Origin: an uncultured Verrucomicrobia subdivision 3 bacterium
GTDB lineage: Bacteria > Verrucomicrobiota > Verrucomicrobiia > Limisphaerales > UBA11358
Length of the DNA stretch: 57,583 bases
Reading direction: 5' to 3'
NCBI GenBank assembly: GCA_903872345.1
Contig: CAIQKM010000047.1
Span: forward strand, 1-57,583
Every line of letters begins with the position of its first letter. Position 1 is the stretch's first letter. The notes under the pieces are model-generated. The model saw only the letters and a program-made list of their open reading frames with translations, had not been told where the DNA came from and did no database searches. This document shows positions 26,847 through 34,845 of the stretch, one piece after another. Both the position numbers and the translations under genes were made by a program.

Positions 26847-27326
26847 GTTCGCATCAATCTATTGTGTGGGAGCGGGTAAGTCGCAAAAGCCCCCCATCCG
26901 GCCTTCGGCCACCTTCCCCCATCCGATGGGGGAAGGAAGACTCATTGGATGAGTTAACCCGGGGCGACGGTTGCTATCGCGCCCTTGCCCCGGGCTGGTA
27001 TGCTATCGCCCCTTTGGGGCTTACGGTGGGTTCATGATCTGTTTGGGTGCATACACAGCCTAATTCCCAGCAAAAGATGCGGACAACAACAAGACTGGCT
27101 GTTGGCCGAATCGCGGGCCGGCACCCAGCTACTCATGATTTGAAATAACCGCTTCCGCCCGGTTCATTGGATATGGGGTGTTCCCCCCTTCCGATTTGAG
27201 CTCCCGCCTTGGACAGCCCTTGTCCCACCACTGCCTCCATGCTCTCCGTGGTCGTTTCCGTCATTGTGAATAACTCCGCATGGCGGGCGGGGGCGGGAAC
27301 GCGTAAGTTCACGCGTTGGGCGAGGC
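26847..27326. other. Intergenic stretch with family A repeat
   Basis: No gene is recognised. It contains the dispersed repeat at 26894-27035 and then about 290 bp of unremarkable DNA leading to the Y-family polymerase. No LexA-like box could be picked out. Confidence 0.4.
26894..27035. repeat. Dispersed palindromic repeat, family A, copy 1
   Basis: It opens with CCATCCGGCCTTCGGCC and a perfect 12-bp stem (CCTTCCCCCATC/GATGGGGGAAGG, single-base centre), then TTAACCCGGGGC (ending 26965) pairing with GCCCCGGG (26987-26994), then GCCCC/GGGGC. The same order recurs at 32141-32246. Confidence 0.75.
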
Positions 27327-28643
27327 ATGAATCACCGGATTTTACATGTGGATGGCGACAGTTTTTTTGCGAGCTGCGAAATCGCGCTTGATCAAAAGCT
27401 GACCGGCCGGCCCGTGTGGGTCGGCGGCGGCCGGCGGGGCGACGGCATTGTCATTGCCTCCAACCGGCAGGCCAAGAAGTTTGGCGTCAAGACCGGCATG
27501 GCCTGTTTTGAGGCCCGCCAGCTCTGTCCCACCGGCGTGCTGTGCCGTCCGCACTATGATGAGTATCGCCGCCTTTCGCAGGAGATGTTTCGCGTGCTGG
27601 AGCAATATGCGCCCATGCTCGTGCCGGTCTCCATTGACGAGGGGTTTCTCGATCTTTCCACCATGGACAGCGTGGTCTGGCGCAACACCACCCCGGAGAA
27701 ATATGTCCAAGGCATCTGCGAGCATATTACCCGGGAGGTGAAGATTCCCGTTTCCGCCGGTCTGGGCAATTCCTCCCGCCTGGCCAAGCTCGCCACCGAT
27801 GCCGCCAAACCCGGCTTTATGGAAGTGAAGCCCGGGGAGGAAAAGGAATTCCTTCGCGACCGCTCTGTTCGCGACCTTTCCGGCATCGGCAAGAACCGTC
27901 AACGCTCCCTGGCCGCACTTGGCGCCCTGACCTTTGGCCATGTGGCCGAACTGCCGTCGCACCTGTTAAAGAAGAAATTCGGCATCTGGGGCCAGCAACT
28001 CTGGCTCTTCGCCAACGGCCGCTGGAACGAGCCGCTGCTGCTGGAGGTGAAGGACCGCACCACCATTTCCAGCAACACGACGCTGCCGTACGACGAGCCC
28101 GATTATGAGGCCGCCCAGACCTTTGCCCTGAGCGAAACCACCCGGCTGATCGGCCAGTTGCGGCGTGAACAGTTACAGGCCCGCGAGCTTTCCCTCACCA
28201 TTCGGTTTGCGGACTTCACCGAAGCCGGCGCCAGCCATCGTTTTAAGCATCCCCAGTATCAGAACTCGGTGATCAATGCCGTGGTGCAGGGGATTTTTCA
28301 GGACATCATGAACGGGCAGGTGAAACCCGTCCGGCAGATCCGCATTGCCTGCTGGAACCTCTCGCGGCTAGATACGCAGCCAACCCTATGGGGCCGCACT
28401 GGCGAGGAGCGCTGGGGTGCCTTGGACGATGCCACGCACCAGCTCACCACCCGGTTCGGTCCGGCGGCGGTGATGACCGGCGCGCAACTGGCCCTGCGCC
28501 AGCTCGATGACGCCCATAAAAAGCCCAAGGCCAAATGCCCGTTCGTGCCGCAGCGGGAGATGGTGAAAAAACTTTGGGGCACGGATGCCGATCCGCTGGC
28601 GCACAAAGCCGAACGGGAACAGCGCTTATTTAGAGCCTCCTGA
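27327..28643 (+). CDS. Y-family DNA polymerase (DinB/Pol IV-like)
   Basis: A 438-residue translesion polymerase. Catalytic acidic residues are visible in HVDGDSFFASCE (D9) and SIDEGFLDL (D104, E105). A helix-hairpin-helix thumb (LSGIGKNRQRSLAALG) and a little-finger domain follow. The C-terminus lacks a clear beta-clamp-binding QxxLF-type end, although REQRLFRAS may serve. It is more divergent than classical DinB (for example, an insertion WRNTTPEKY), so the gene symbol is left open. It stands alone. Confidence 0.87.
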   Translation: MNHRILHVDGDSFFASCEIALDQKLTGRPVWVGGGRRGDGIVIASNRQAKKFGVKTGMACFEARQLCPTGVLCRPHYDEYRRLSQEMFRVLEQYAPMLVPVSIDEGFLDLSTMDSVVWRNTTPEKYVQGICEHITREVKIPVSAGLGNSSRLAKLATDAAKPGFMEVKPGEEKEFLRDRSVRDLSGIGKNRQRSLAALGALTFGHVAELPSHLLKKKFGIWGQQLWLFANGRWNEPLLLEVKDRTTISSNTTLPYDEPDYEAAQTFALSETTRLIGQLRREQLQARELSLTIRFADFTEAGASHRFKHPQYQNSVINAVVQGIFQDIMNGQVKPVRQIRIACWNLSRLDTQPTLWGRTGEERWGALDDATHQLTTRFGPAAVMTGAQLALRQLDDAHKKPKAKCPFVPQREMVKKLWGTDADPLAHKAEREQRLFRAS

Positions 28644-28694
28644 CGTCGGCTGCTACTTGATAAGAAATTTTTTACCGGATTGCCAGACTGCCGT

Positions 28695-29582
28695 TTACTG
28701 ATCTTGGGCGCCGCCGGCTTCGACCCGTTGCAGATCAACCGTGGAACTGTCCGGAAAATCTCCGTTATCTCCCAGCGGCTGGGGAGTCGCAATGTTTTGA
28801 TTGGCCGCTATGACCGTCCCGCGCCACTTATAATACTCGGTATGGCCATCGAGAAAAGACCAGTTGGCACCATTGTTATGCCGGTTGGCCGGCAGATTCC
28901 ACCAAATCGGGGTGACGCGGCCCTGCGTCAACGGATACGTGGCAAATTCCCCGTCATTGAGGGAAGATTCGGCTTCTTCGGCAAACACGAACTTGTCGCC
29001 CGGCCGCCTTACTTGAGTGGCGGTCCCATAAGAATTAAACGTGATGGCGCGCGTAATGGTCCACGGTCCGGTGGCGCTTGACGAGCCATTGCCACCCATG
29101 GAGTATTCAATGGAGCAAGTTCTTACCTGGGGCACCTTCTGGGTACCGTTCACCGTCACCATCTGCCGGTTCGCCGGGCAGGCGTAAATGGCGGCGGCCC
29201 GGTTATATTGATAAAGCACGCCCAGTTCAATGTTCGCCGTCGTGGTATCGTTCTGCGCACTGCCCAAAATCCAGTTTTGCGGCGGGTTGTTGACAAAGTT
29301 GAGCGGCAGATAATCCCGGTTATCCCCGATATACATTTGATAGCAGAGTTGCAATTGCTTGTAGTTGCTCAGGCACTGAATGCCCTGGGCCTTGCTCTTG
29401 GCCTTGGCCAGCGCCGGCAGCAGCATGGCCGCCAGGATGGCGATGATGGCAATGACCACCAGCAGTTCAATCAAGGTGAAGGCGCGGGGTTGCCTTGGTA
29501 CGACCGGAGCTGATGCGCCGGGAATAATGGCTGACCGCCTCGCGATCCCTCGCTTCGAAGTTGTCCGGAGAGTTCCTTTCAT
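28695..29582 (-). CDS. Pseudopilin-like protein with prepilin leader (H-X9-DG type)
   Basis: A 295-residue protein with a class III prepilin leader: basic stretch, then [34 protein letters not shown]. The body ([25 protein letters not shown]...YACPANR...) and the end ([20 protein letters not shown]) are typical of the large secreted pseudopilin-like family expanded in Verrucomicrobiota, Planctomycetota and Lentisphaerota. The leader peptidase and methylase are not in the window. The ATG at 29582 is preferred because upstream residues in the open frame do not resemble the family. Confidence 0.85.
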   Translation of the reverse strand: MKGTLRTTSKRGIARRSAIIPGASAPVVPRQPRAFTLIELLVVIAIIAILAAMLLPALAKAKSKAQGIQCLSNYKQLQLCYQMYIGDNRDYLPLNFVNNPPQNWILGSAQNDTTTANIELGVLYQYNRAAAIYACPANRQMVTVNGTQKVPQVRTCSIEYSMGGNGSSSATGPWTITRAITFNSYGTATQVRRPGDKFVFAEEAESSLNDGEFATYPLTQGRVTPIWWNLPANRHNNGANWSFLDGHTEYYKWRGTVIAANQNIATPQPLGDNGDFPDSSTVDLQRVEAGGAQDQ

Positions 29583-29809
29583 AGAATAGATTATGGCAGC
29601 ATACACATTTTCACAGGCTTGCGCTTGATCATGGTATGGAGACAAATGACCATACTCCCAAGGATAAATTTTGGCTATCACGAGTTCTCGGGAGGGGATG
29701 ACCATGGCAAGGCGGTTTTCGGGTTAATTTACGGTGCCAATTGTGGCTGGCTGATACCCCATTTTCGGTATTTGATCCCCGGGTTGCCTGTGGCATGATA
29801 TGCCCGGAA

Positions 29810-30700
29810 ATGACGACGACTCAAACTACTCCGCGTCCCCGGTTGCCCGAATGGCTGCGCATCAAGCTGCCCACCTCGGACAGTTTTGCGCGCACGCGCA
29901 ACCTGCTGTCCGAACTGAAGCTGCATACGGTGTGCGAAAGCGCCCAATGTCCCAATCACTGGGAATGCTGGGAAAAAGGCACGGCCACGTTCATGATTGC
30001 CGGCGACCGTTGCACGCGCGCCTGCGGGTTTTGCGCCGTGGCCACCGCCAAGCCGTTGGCGCTGGAAACCGACGAGCCTTTGCGCGTGGCCGAGGCCACC
30101 CGCCGGATGAAGCTCAAGCACGTGGTTATCACCGCCGTGGCCCGCGACGACCTGAAGGACGGCGGTGCCGATCATTTTCGTCAGACGATCAACGAAGTCC
30201 GCCGGCTGAATCCCGCGACGGTGATCGAAGTGCTCGTGCCGGATTTTCAGGACAGCGACCAGTGCATTGATGCGGTGCTGTCGGCCAAACCGCAAATTTT
30301 CAACCACAACTTGGAAACCGTCCGGCGGTTGACCCCGTCCGTGCGGCATCGCGCCACGTATGACCGTTCGTTGAGCGTGTTGAAAAAGGCGAAGCAGCAG
30401 GGCGAAAAGGGATTATTCACCAAGTCCGGCATGATGCTGGGTTTGGGCGAGGAGGATGCAGAAGTGTTGACGGCCATGCAGGATTTGCGCGCCGCCGGTT
30501 GTGACATTCTGACGCTGGGCCAATATTTGCAGCCCTCGCTGAAATTGCTGCCGGTGAAGGAATATGTTTCGCCGGAAAAATTTGCGATGTTCAAACAGCG
30601 CGCGGAAGAGCTGGGCTTTGTGCATGTTGCCAGCGGCCCCATGGTGCGCAGTTCTTACCACGCGGATGAGTTTAATGCGCCTTCACCGGCCGGGCATTGA
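29810..30700 (+). CDS. lipA: Lipoyl synthase (radical SAM)
   Basis: A 296-residue enzyme that inserts two sulfurs into protein-bound octanoyl groups to make the lipoyl cofactor of the 2-oxoacid dehydrogenases and the glycine cleavage system. The auxiliary cluster ligands CX4CX5C (C42, C47, C53) and the radical SAM cluster CX3CX2C (C68, C72, C75) are present, as is the end SSYHADE. The ATG at 29810 was chosen over upstream in-frame starts because the family begins with RLPEWLRIKLP. lipB is not adjacent. The 3' end overlaps the converging GNAT gene by 18 bp. Confidence 0.97.
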   Translation: MTTTQTTPRPRLPEWLRIKLPTSDSFARTRNLLSELKLHTVCESAQCPNHWECWEKGTATFMIAGDRCTRACGFCAVATAKPLALETDEPLRVAEATRRMKLKHVVITAVARDDLKDGGADHFRQTINEVRRLNPATVIEVLVPDFQDSDQCIDAVLSAKPQIFNHNLETVRRLTPSVRHRATYDRSLSVLKKAKQQGEKGLFTKSGMMLGLGEEDAEVLTAMQDLRAAGCDILTLGQYLQPSLKLLPVKEYVSPEKFAMFKQRAEELGFVHVASGPMVRSSYHADEFNAPSPAGH

Positions 30701-31294
30701 CCGGTGCAGGTACATCCAGACCGCCAGTCCAAAACTGGCGAAACCGATGAGGAAAAAGATGACGGTGACGATGGTACGGATGCGCCGGGCCTGAGCGGCC
30801 AGGTGTTCGGTTTGTTTTTTCTCCGTATCCATGAAGCCGGAGAACTGTTCGGTGAGCGCCTGAGCGATGGCTGCCTCGTTTTTGAGTTCGAGCGTCAACC
30901 AGTTTCCTTCGAGGGATTTCCATTCTTCCGGCAGCCGCTCCAACTGTTCGGGGGTGGCGGGGTGGAAGCCCCAGCGCGGCCAGAACGGCGAGGTTTCCAG
31001 GGTCCAAATCCGGAAGACGCCATGATTGGCGCACATTTTGAGGATGCGATCCCAGAATGCCTCCCGGGCGGCCTCGGCCACGGAGAAATCGGTGTAGTCT
31101 TCGCTGTGCAGGCGGGCGTGCTGGCGGAGGACTTGCAGTCCCAGGGCCCCGGCAAACCGGCCGTCCGCCTCCACCACCTGAAACTCGGTGAGCCGGGATT
31201 CCAGTTCCGCGCCGGGCAGGCGGGCGGCCTCCCACAAGGCCAGCAGGGCCGGGAGATCGTCCACGGTGGCGCGGCGGATGTTCAATTGCGGCAT
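30683..31294 (-). CDS. GNAT-like acetyltransferase with C-terminal membrane anchor
   Basis: A 203-residue protein. The first ~150 residues resemble a GNAT fold (NIRRATVDDLPALLALWEAARL, RFAGALGLQVLRQHARLH, TSPFWPRWGFHPAT), although the acetyl-CoA loop is not a strong match. It ends with a single hydrophobic helix near the C-terminus (about 173-194, VTVIFFLIGFASFGLAVWMY) and a short basic tail, so it is probably a tail-anchored inner-membrane protein facing the cytoplasm. The ATG at 31294 is preferred to the frame's upstream start. It is divergent from the nitroreductase gene, with about 100 bp between. Confidence 0.7.
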   Translation of the reverse strand: MPQLNIRRATVDDLPALLALWEAARLPGAELESRLTEFQVVEADGRFAGALGLQVLRQHARLHSEDYTDFSVAEAAREAFWDRILKMCANHGVFRIWTLETSPFWPRWGFHPATPEQLERLPEEWKSLEGNWLTLELKNEAAIAQALTEQFSGFMDTEKKQTEHLAAQARRIRTIVTVIFFLIGFASFGLAVWMYLHRSMPGR

Positions 31295-31395
31295 GACGCC
31301 ATGTTTGCAGCTATTTTTTGCCGAGCGAAGAAAAATTTGCAATTTGGCCAGACTATGCAATTTTGCGCACGGTTAAATTGACAACCATTTATCTT

Positions 31396-32046
31396 ATGAA
31401 ACATCAAAACGCAGAACAACTCGTGCAGTCGCTGGAATGGCGTTACGCCACCAAGGTATTCGATGCCGCCAAAAAGATTCCGGCTGATGTCTGGGCGGGT
31501 TTGGAAAAGGCGCTGGTGCTTACCCCGACCAGCTATGGGCTGCAACCCTACCATTTTCTGATCGTACAGGATCCGGTCAAGCGCGCCGCGTTGCTGCCGA
31601 ATTCCTGGGGTCAGAAACAGGTGGTGGATTGCTCGCAATATGTCGTGTTCACCGCCCGCACGGAAATGAAGGAAGCGGATGTGACGTGGCTGATCGCCCG
31701 CATCAGCCAGGTGCGCGGCATTCCGGCGGAATCGTTGAATTTCTATCGCGACATGATGTTGAGCGACGTGGTGAACGGTCCGCGGGGCAAGACGGCTCAT
31801 GAATGGGCGGCGCGCCAGGCGTACATCGCGTTGGGCAATCTGATGACCGCCGCCGCCATCGTGGGCGTGGATGCCTGTCCCATGGAAGGCATCAACCCGG
31901 TGGAATACGACAAGATTCTCGGCTTGGAAGGCACCGGCTACAAGACGGTGGTGGCGCTGGCGCTCGGTTATCGCGCGGATAGCGACAAATATGCCAGTCT
32001 GGCCAAGGTGCGTTACGAAGCCAAAGATTTGATCAAAGTGGTTTGA
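31396..32046 (+). CDS. NAD(P)H-dependent nitroreductase family protein
   Basis: A 216-residue flavoprotein of the NfsB/oxidoreductase group (SLEWRYATKVFDAAKKIP, LTPTSYGLQPYHFLIV, ALGNLMTAAAIVGVDACPMEGINP, LALGYRADSDKYASLAKVR). These FMN enzymes reduce nitro compounds, quinones or flavins in the cytoplasm; the natural substrate is unknown. The ATG at 31396 matches the family N-terminus (MKHQNAEQLVQSLEWRYATK); the longer frame is not supported. Confidence 0.9.
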   Translation: MKHQNAEQLVQSLEWRYATKVFDAAKKIPADVWAGLEKALVLTPTSYGLQPYHFLIVQDPVKRAALLPNSWGQKQVVDCSQYVVFTARTEMKEADVTWLIARISQVRGIPAESLNFYRDMMLSDVVNGPRGKTAHEWAARQAYIALGNLMTAAAIVGVDACPMEGINPVEYDKILGLEGTGYKTVVALALGYRADSDKYASLAKVRYEAKDLIKVV

Positions 32047-32140
32047 AGGCCATGCCGGGAGGCACCGGCAGCAACAGTCCGCATATTCGTTGTGGGTTGG
32101 CGTTTGGGAGCCAGCCTGGCAAAATTGTGTTGTGGCTCCT

Positions 32141-32246
32141 CCATCCGGCCTCCGGCCACCTTCCCCCATCTGATGAGGAAGGGAGAAGCATAGGGCACGA
32201 TAACCCGGGGTGAAGCGCGAAGCGCAAGCCCTGGGACAACCATCAT
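32141..32246. repeat. Dispersed palindromic repeat, family A, copy 2
   Basis: It begins CCATCCGGCCTCCGGCCACC and continues TTCCCCCATCTGATGAGGAAGGG, then ATAACCCGGGG...CCCTGGGAC, in the same order as the copy at 26894-27035. The first stem is less perfect here. Confidence 0.7.
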
Positions 32247-32293
32247 AACGTATCTTCCGGCTGTAGGGTCGTCATGCCGGTATGCATGGACGC

Positions 32294-32400
32294 GGTGCCG
32301 GCCCTACAGGCCGGAGAAAAATTTGATGGCATTTACCCAGGCCTCCGCTCGCGGACTCGCTCCAGCCTGGGCTATAACCTTCCGGGCTTTCAGCCCTCGG
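32294..32400. repeat. Dispersed double-hairpin repeat, family B, copy 2
   Basis: It has hairpin CCGGCC/GGCCGG (32298-32303 and 32309-32314), then CCCAGGC/GCCTGGG (32336-32342 and 32365-32371), then GGGCT/AGCCC (32384-32396 region). It aligns end to end with 7671-7780. Confidence 0.8.
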
Positions 32401-32444
32401 AATCAGCGTGTTGCTGGGTTCCTATCCAACCTTTGGAGACGCCC

Positions 32445-34835
32445 TTAATTACTTCCGTTCCACTCAAATTCTTGGCCATTAGTGGTCTTGAATTGTTTGG
32501 TGATATTGCCGTAGCGCAGGGTGGCGGGCTGGCCGGCGTAGGAATGGAGGGTGGCGGAGACGAGTTTGCCGTCCTGCCAGGCGATATCCACGGAGAAGTC
32601 GCCGCGGGCACGGAGGCCTTTGACGCTGCCGGTGGGCCAGGCTTTGGGCAGGGCGGGAAGCAACTGGATTTCGCCGTTCTGGCTTTGCAGGAGCATTTCG
32701 GCAATGGCGGAGGCGCCGCCGAAGTTGCCGTCAATCTGGAAAGGCGGATGGGCGTCGAACATGTCGGGATAAGTGCGGGCGGGGCTCAGCAAAAATTCCA
32801 GAATGCTGAAGGCGTGGTCGCCGTCCTGCAAACGGGCCCACAGGTTCATGCGCCAGGCGGTGGCCCAGCCGGTGGCCTGATCGCCGCGAATCTCCAGCGA
32901 TTTTTTAACGGCGGCGGCGAGTTCCGGGGTGGTGTGGACGTCAATCTGCGCGCTGGGGTACAATCCATAGAGATGCGACACGTGGCGGTGATGTAGCTCG
33001 TGGGATTTGAGGTCGAGGTCCTGGAGCCATTCCTGCAACTGGCCGGAGCTGCCGATTTGCAGGGGGGCCAGCTTGGCGCGGGCGGCGGCCACCTGCGCGC
33101 GGAAGTCCGCGTCCACGCCGAGGGTTTCGCCGGCGGTGATGCAGTTGGCGAACAGGTCGCGCAAGATTTCCAGGTCCATGGTCGGTCCGGCGGTGATGCT
33201 GGTCTTGGCGGCGGCGGGGTTGTGGTTTTCCGGTGACAGGGAGGGATTGGTGACGAGCCAGTGATGGGTGGGTTCTTCCACCAAGGTGTCGAGGAAGAAC
33301 TGGCTCGCGCCTTTGATGGCCGGATAAATGCGCTTCAGATATTCCTTGTCCGTGGTGAACAGGTAATGTTCCCAAAGGTTCTGGCAGAGCCACGCGCCGC
33401 CCATGGGCCACATACCGGAATAAGGGCCATCCACGGGGCCGGTGGCGCGCCAGAGGTCGGTATTATGATGAACCACCCAGCCGCTGGCGTTGTACTGCAC
33501 CTTGGCCATGTGGGCGCCGGTCTCGGTCAGATCAAGCACCATTTGGGTGAGCGGTTCCACGCAGTCGCCGAGGTTGCAGGGCTCGGCGGGCCAGTAGTTC
33601 ATCTCGGTATTGATGTTGATGGTGTACTTGCTGTCCCAAGGCGGGGTGAGGGAATCATTCCACAGGCCTTGCAAAGTGGCGGGCTGGCCGCCGGGGCGGG
33701 AGCAGGAGATGAGCAGGTAGCGGGCGAACTGGAAGTAGAGGGTGGCGAGCGCCGGGTCCTTGCCTTCGGCAAAATGGGCGATGCGTTCATCCGTGGGGAG
33801 TTTGGCGGCGTCAGTTTCGCCGAGGTTTAATTCCACGCGGCGGAAGAGCTTTTGATGGGCGGCGCGGTGGTCGGGGAAGATGGTGTCTATGCCATCGGCA
33901 ATATATGCACCGCTCCATTTTTTGTATACCCTGGCAATCTCGTATTTGGTGATGGCTTCGGGATCGCCGCTGACATCATGATAATTTTTGTAACTGGTGG
34001 CGGCGGCGATCAACAACTCCACTTCCGTGGCATTGGTGACCGTGATGCAATCCGCGCCAACGATGGTTTTTCCGGTTCCGAAGGCGCCCACCACGCGAAC
34101 GCGGGTTTCAAATTTCAGCGCGCCCTTGATGCCCCGTGCGTCGCTGTTTACGCCACGCATTACGATCGTGGCGTCATTGGTTTGGCCATAATCCGGCATA
34201 TTGGTGTTATATTCCATGCTCACTTGAGCCTTGTGGGGCGTGGTGAGATGGACGGTAAAGGCGAGCTGTCCCCATTTGTCAGCTTTAAGTCGCATGACGA
34301 TGACCTGATCGGGTGCGCTGGCAATGACTTCCCTTTGGAAACGAACGCCATTCATAGTGTAGCTGACGCCGGCGGTGGCGGTGTCCAAGTTCAGGTCGCG
34401 GCGATAGTCTTCGACCACGCCATTGGTGGGGAAATCCAGATAAAGGTCGCCCATGGTTTGGTAGGGCATTTCGCGGAGGGGCACGGCCATCATATTGCTG
34501 CTAATGAGGGCGGAGGCTTGGTCATATTGGCCGGCAAACACGAGTTGCCGGACTTGGGGCAGGGCGGCGAGGGCGTTGGTGTTGCTGGGATCGTACGGGC
34601 CACCAGCCCAGAGGGTTGCCTCATTTAACTGCAGGTGTTCACGGGTGGCACCGCCGTAGATCATGGCGCCGAGCCGGCCGTTGCCGATGGGCAGGGCTTC
34701 GGTCCATTTTTGGGCCGGCTGGCGGTACCAGAGCGTCAAGGGTGAGGCCGGGGATGGGGCTTCGACCGCCAAACCGGAATACGAACCAAGGATAGCCGTC
34801 AGGAGAAGGACGGCAGTGCGAATCTGATTTTTCAT
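32445..34835 (-). CDS. GH95 glycoside hydrolase (alpha-L-fucosidase type)
   Basis: A 796-residue secreted enzyme with a signal peptide, the GH95 N-terminal domain (LWYRQPAQKWTEALPIGNGRLGAMIYGG), an (alpha/alpha)6 catalytic barrel and a C-terminal beta domain. Residues matching those known from bifidobacterial AfcA are visible: the two Asn of TININT (N407, N409), the Glu of SPEN (E536) and the Asp of QIDGNFGG (D702). AfcA hydrolyses alpha-1,2-fucosyl bonds, while some members act on alpha-L-galactosides. It lies 10 bp after the GH2 gene in the same operon. Confidence 0.93.
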   Translation of the reverse strand: MKNQIRTAVLLLTAILGSYSGLAVEAPSPASPLTLWYRQPAQKWTEALPIGNGRLGAMIYGGATREHLQLNEATLWAGGPYDPSNTNALAALPQVRQLVFAGQYDQASALISSNMMAVPLREMPYQTMGDLYLDFPTNGVVEDYRRDLNLDTATAGVSYTMNGVRFQREVIASAPDQVIVMRLKADKWGQLAFTVHLTTPHKAQVSMEYNTNMPDYGQTNDATIVMRGVNSDARGIKGALKFETRVRVVGAFGTGKTIVGADCITVTNATEVELLIAAATSYKNYHDVSGDPEAITKYEIARVYKKWSGAYIADGIDTIFPDHRAAHQKLFRRVELNLGETDAAKLPTDERIAHFAEGKDPALATLYFQFARYLLISCSRPGGQPATLQGLWNDSLTPPWDSKYTININTEMNYWPAEPCNLGDCVEPLTQMVLDLTETGAHMAKVQYNASGWVVHHNTDLWRATGPVDGPYSGMWPMGGAWLCQNLWEHYLFTTDKEYLKRIYPAIKGASQFFLDTLVEEPTHHWLVTNPSLSPENHNPAAAKTSITAGPTMDLEILRDLFANCITAGETLGVDADFRAQVAAARAKLAPLQIGSSGQLQEWLQDLDLKSHELHHRHVSHLYGLYPSAQIDVHTTPELAAAVKKSLEIRGDQATGWATAWRMNLWARLQDGDHAFSILEFLLSPARTYPDMFDAHPPFQIDGNFGGASAIAEMLLQSQNGEIQLLPALPKAWPTGSVKGLRARGDFSVDIAWQDGKLVSATLHSYAGQPATLRYGNITKQFKTTNGQEFEWNGSN

Positions 34836-34845
34836 GGATTATGGA

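Larger units (their letters stand above)
32047..32444. other. Gene-free stretch packed with extragenic repeats
   Basis: The interval between the nitroreductase and the GH95 gene holds the second copies of repeat families A and B and no credible gene. Either repeat could sit in the 3' untranslated region of the converging genes. Confidence 0.6.
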
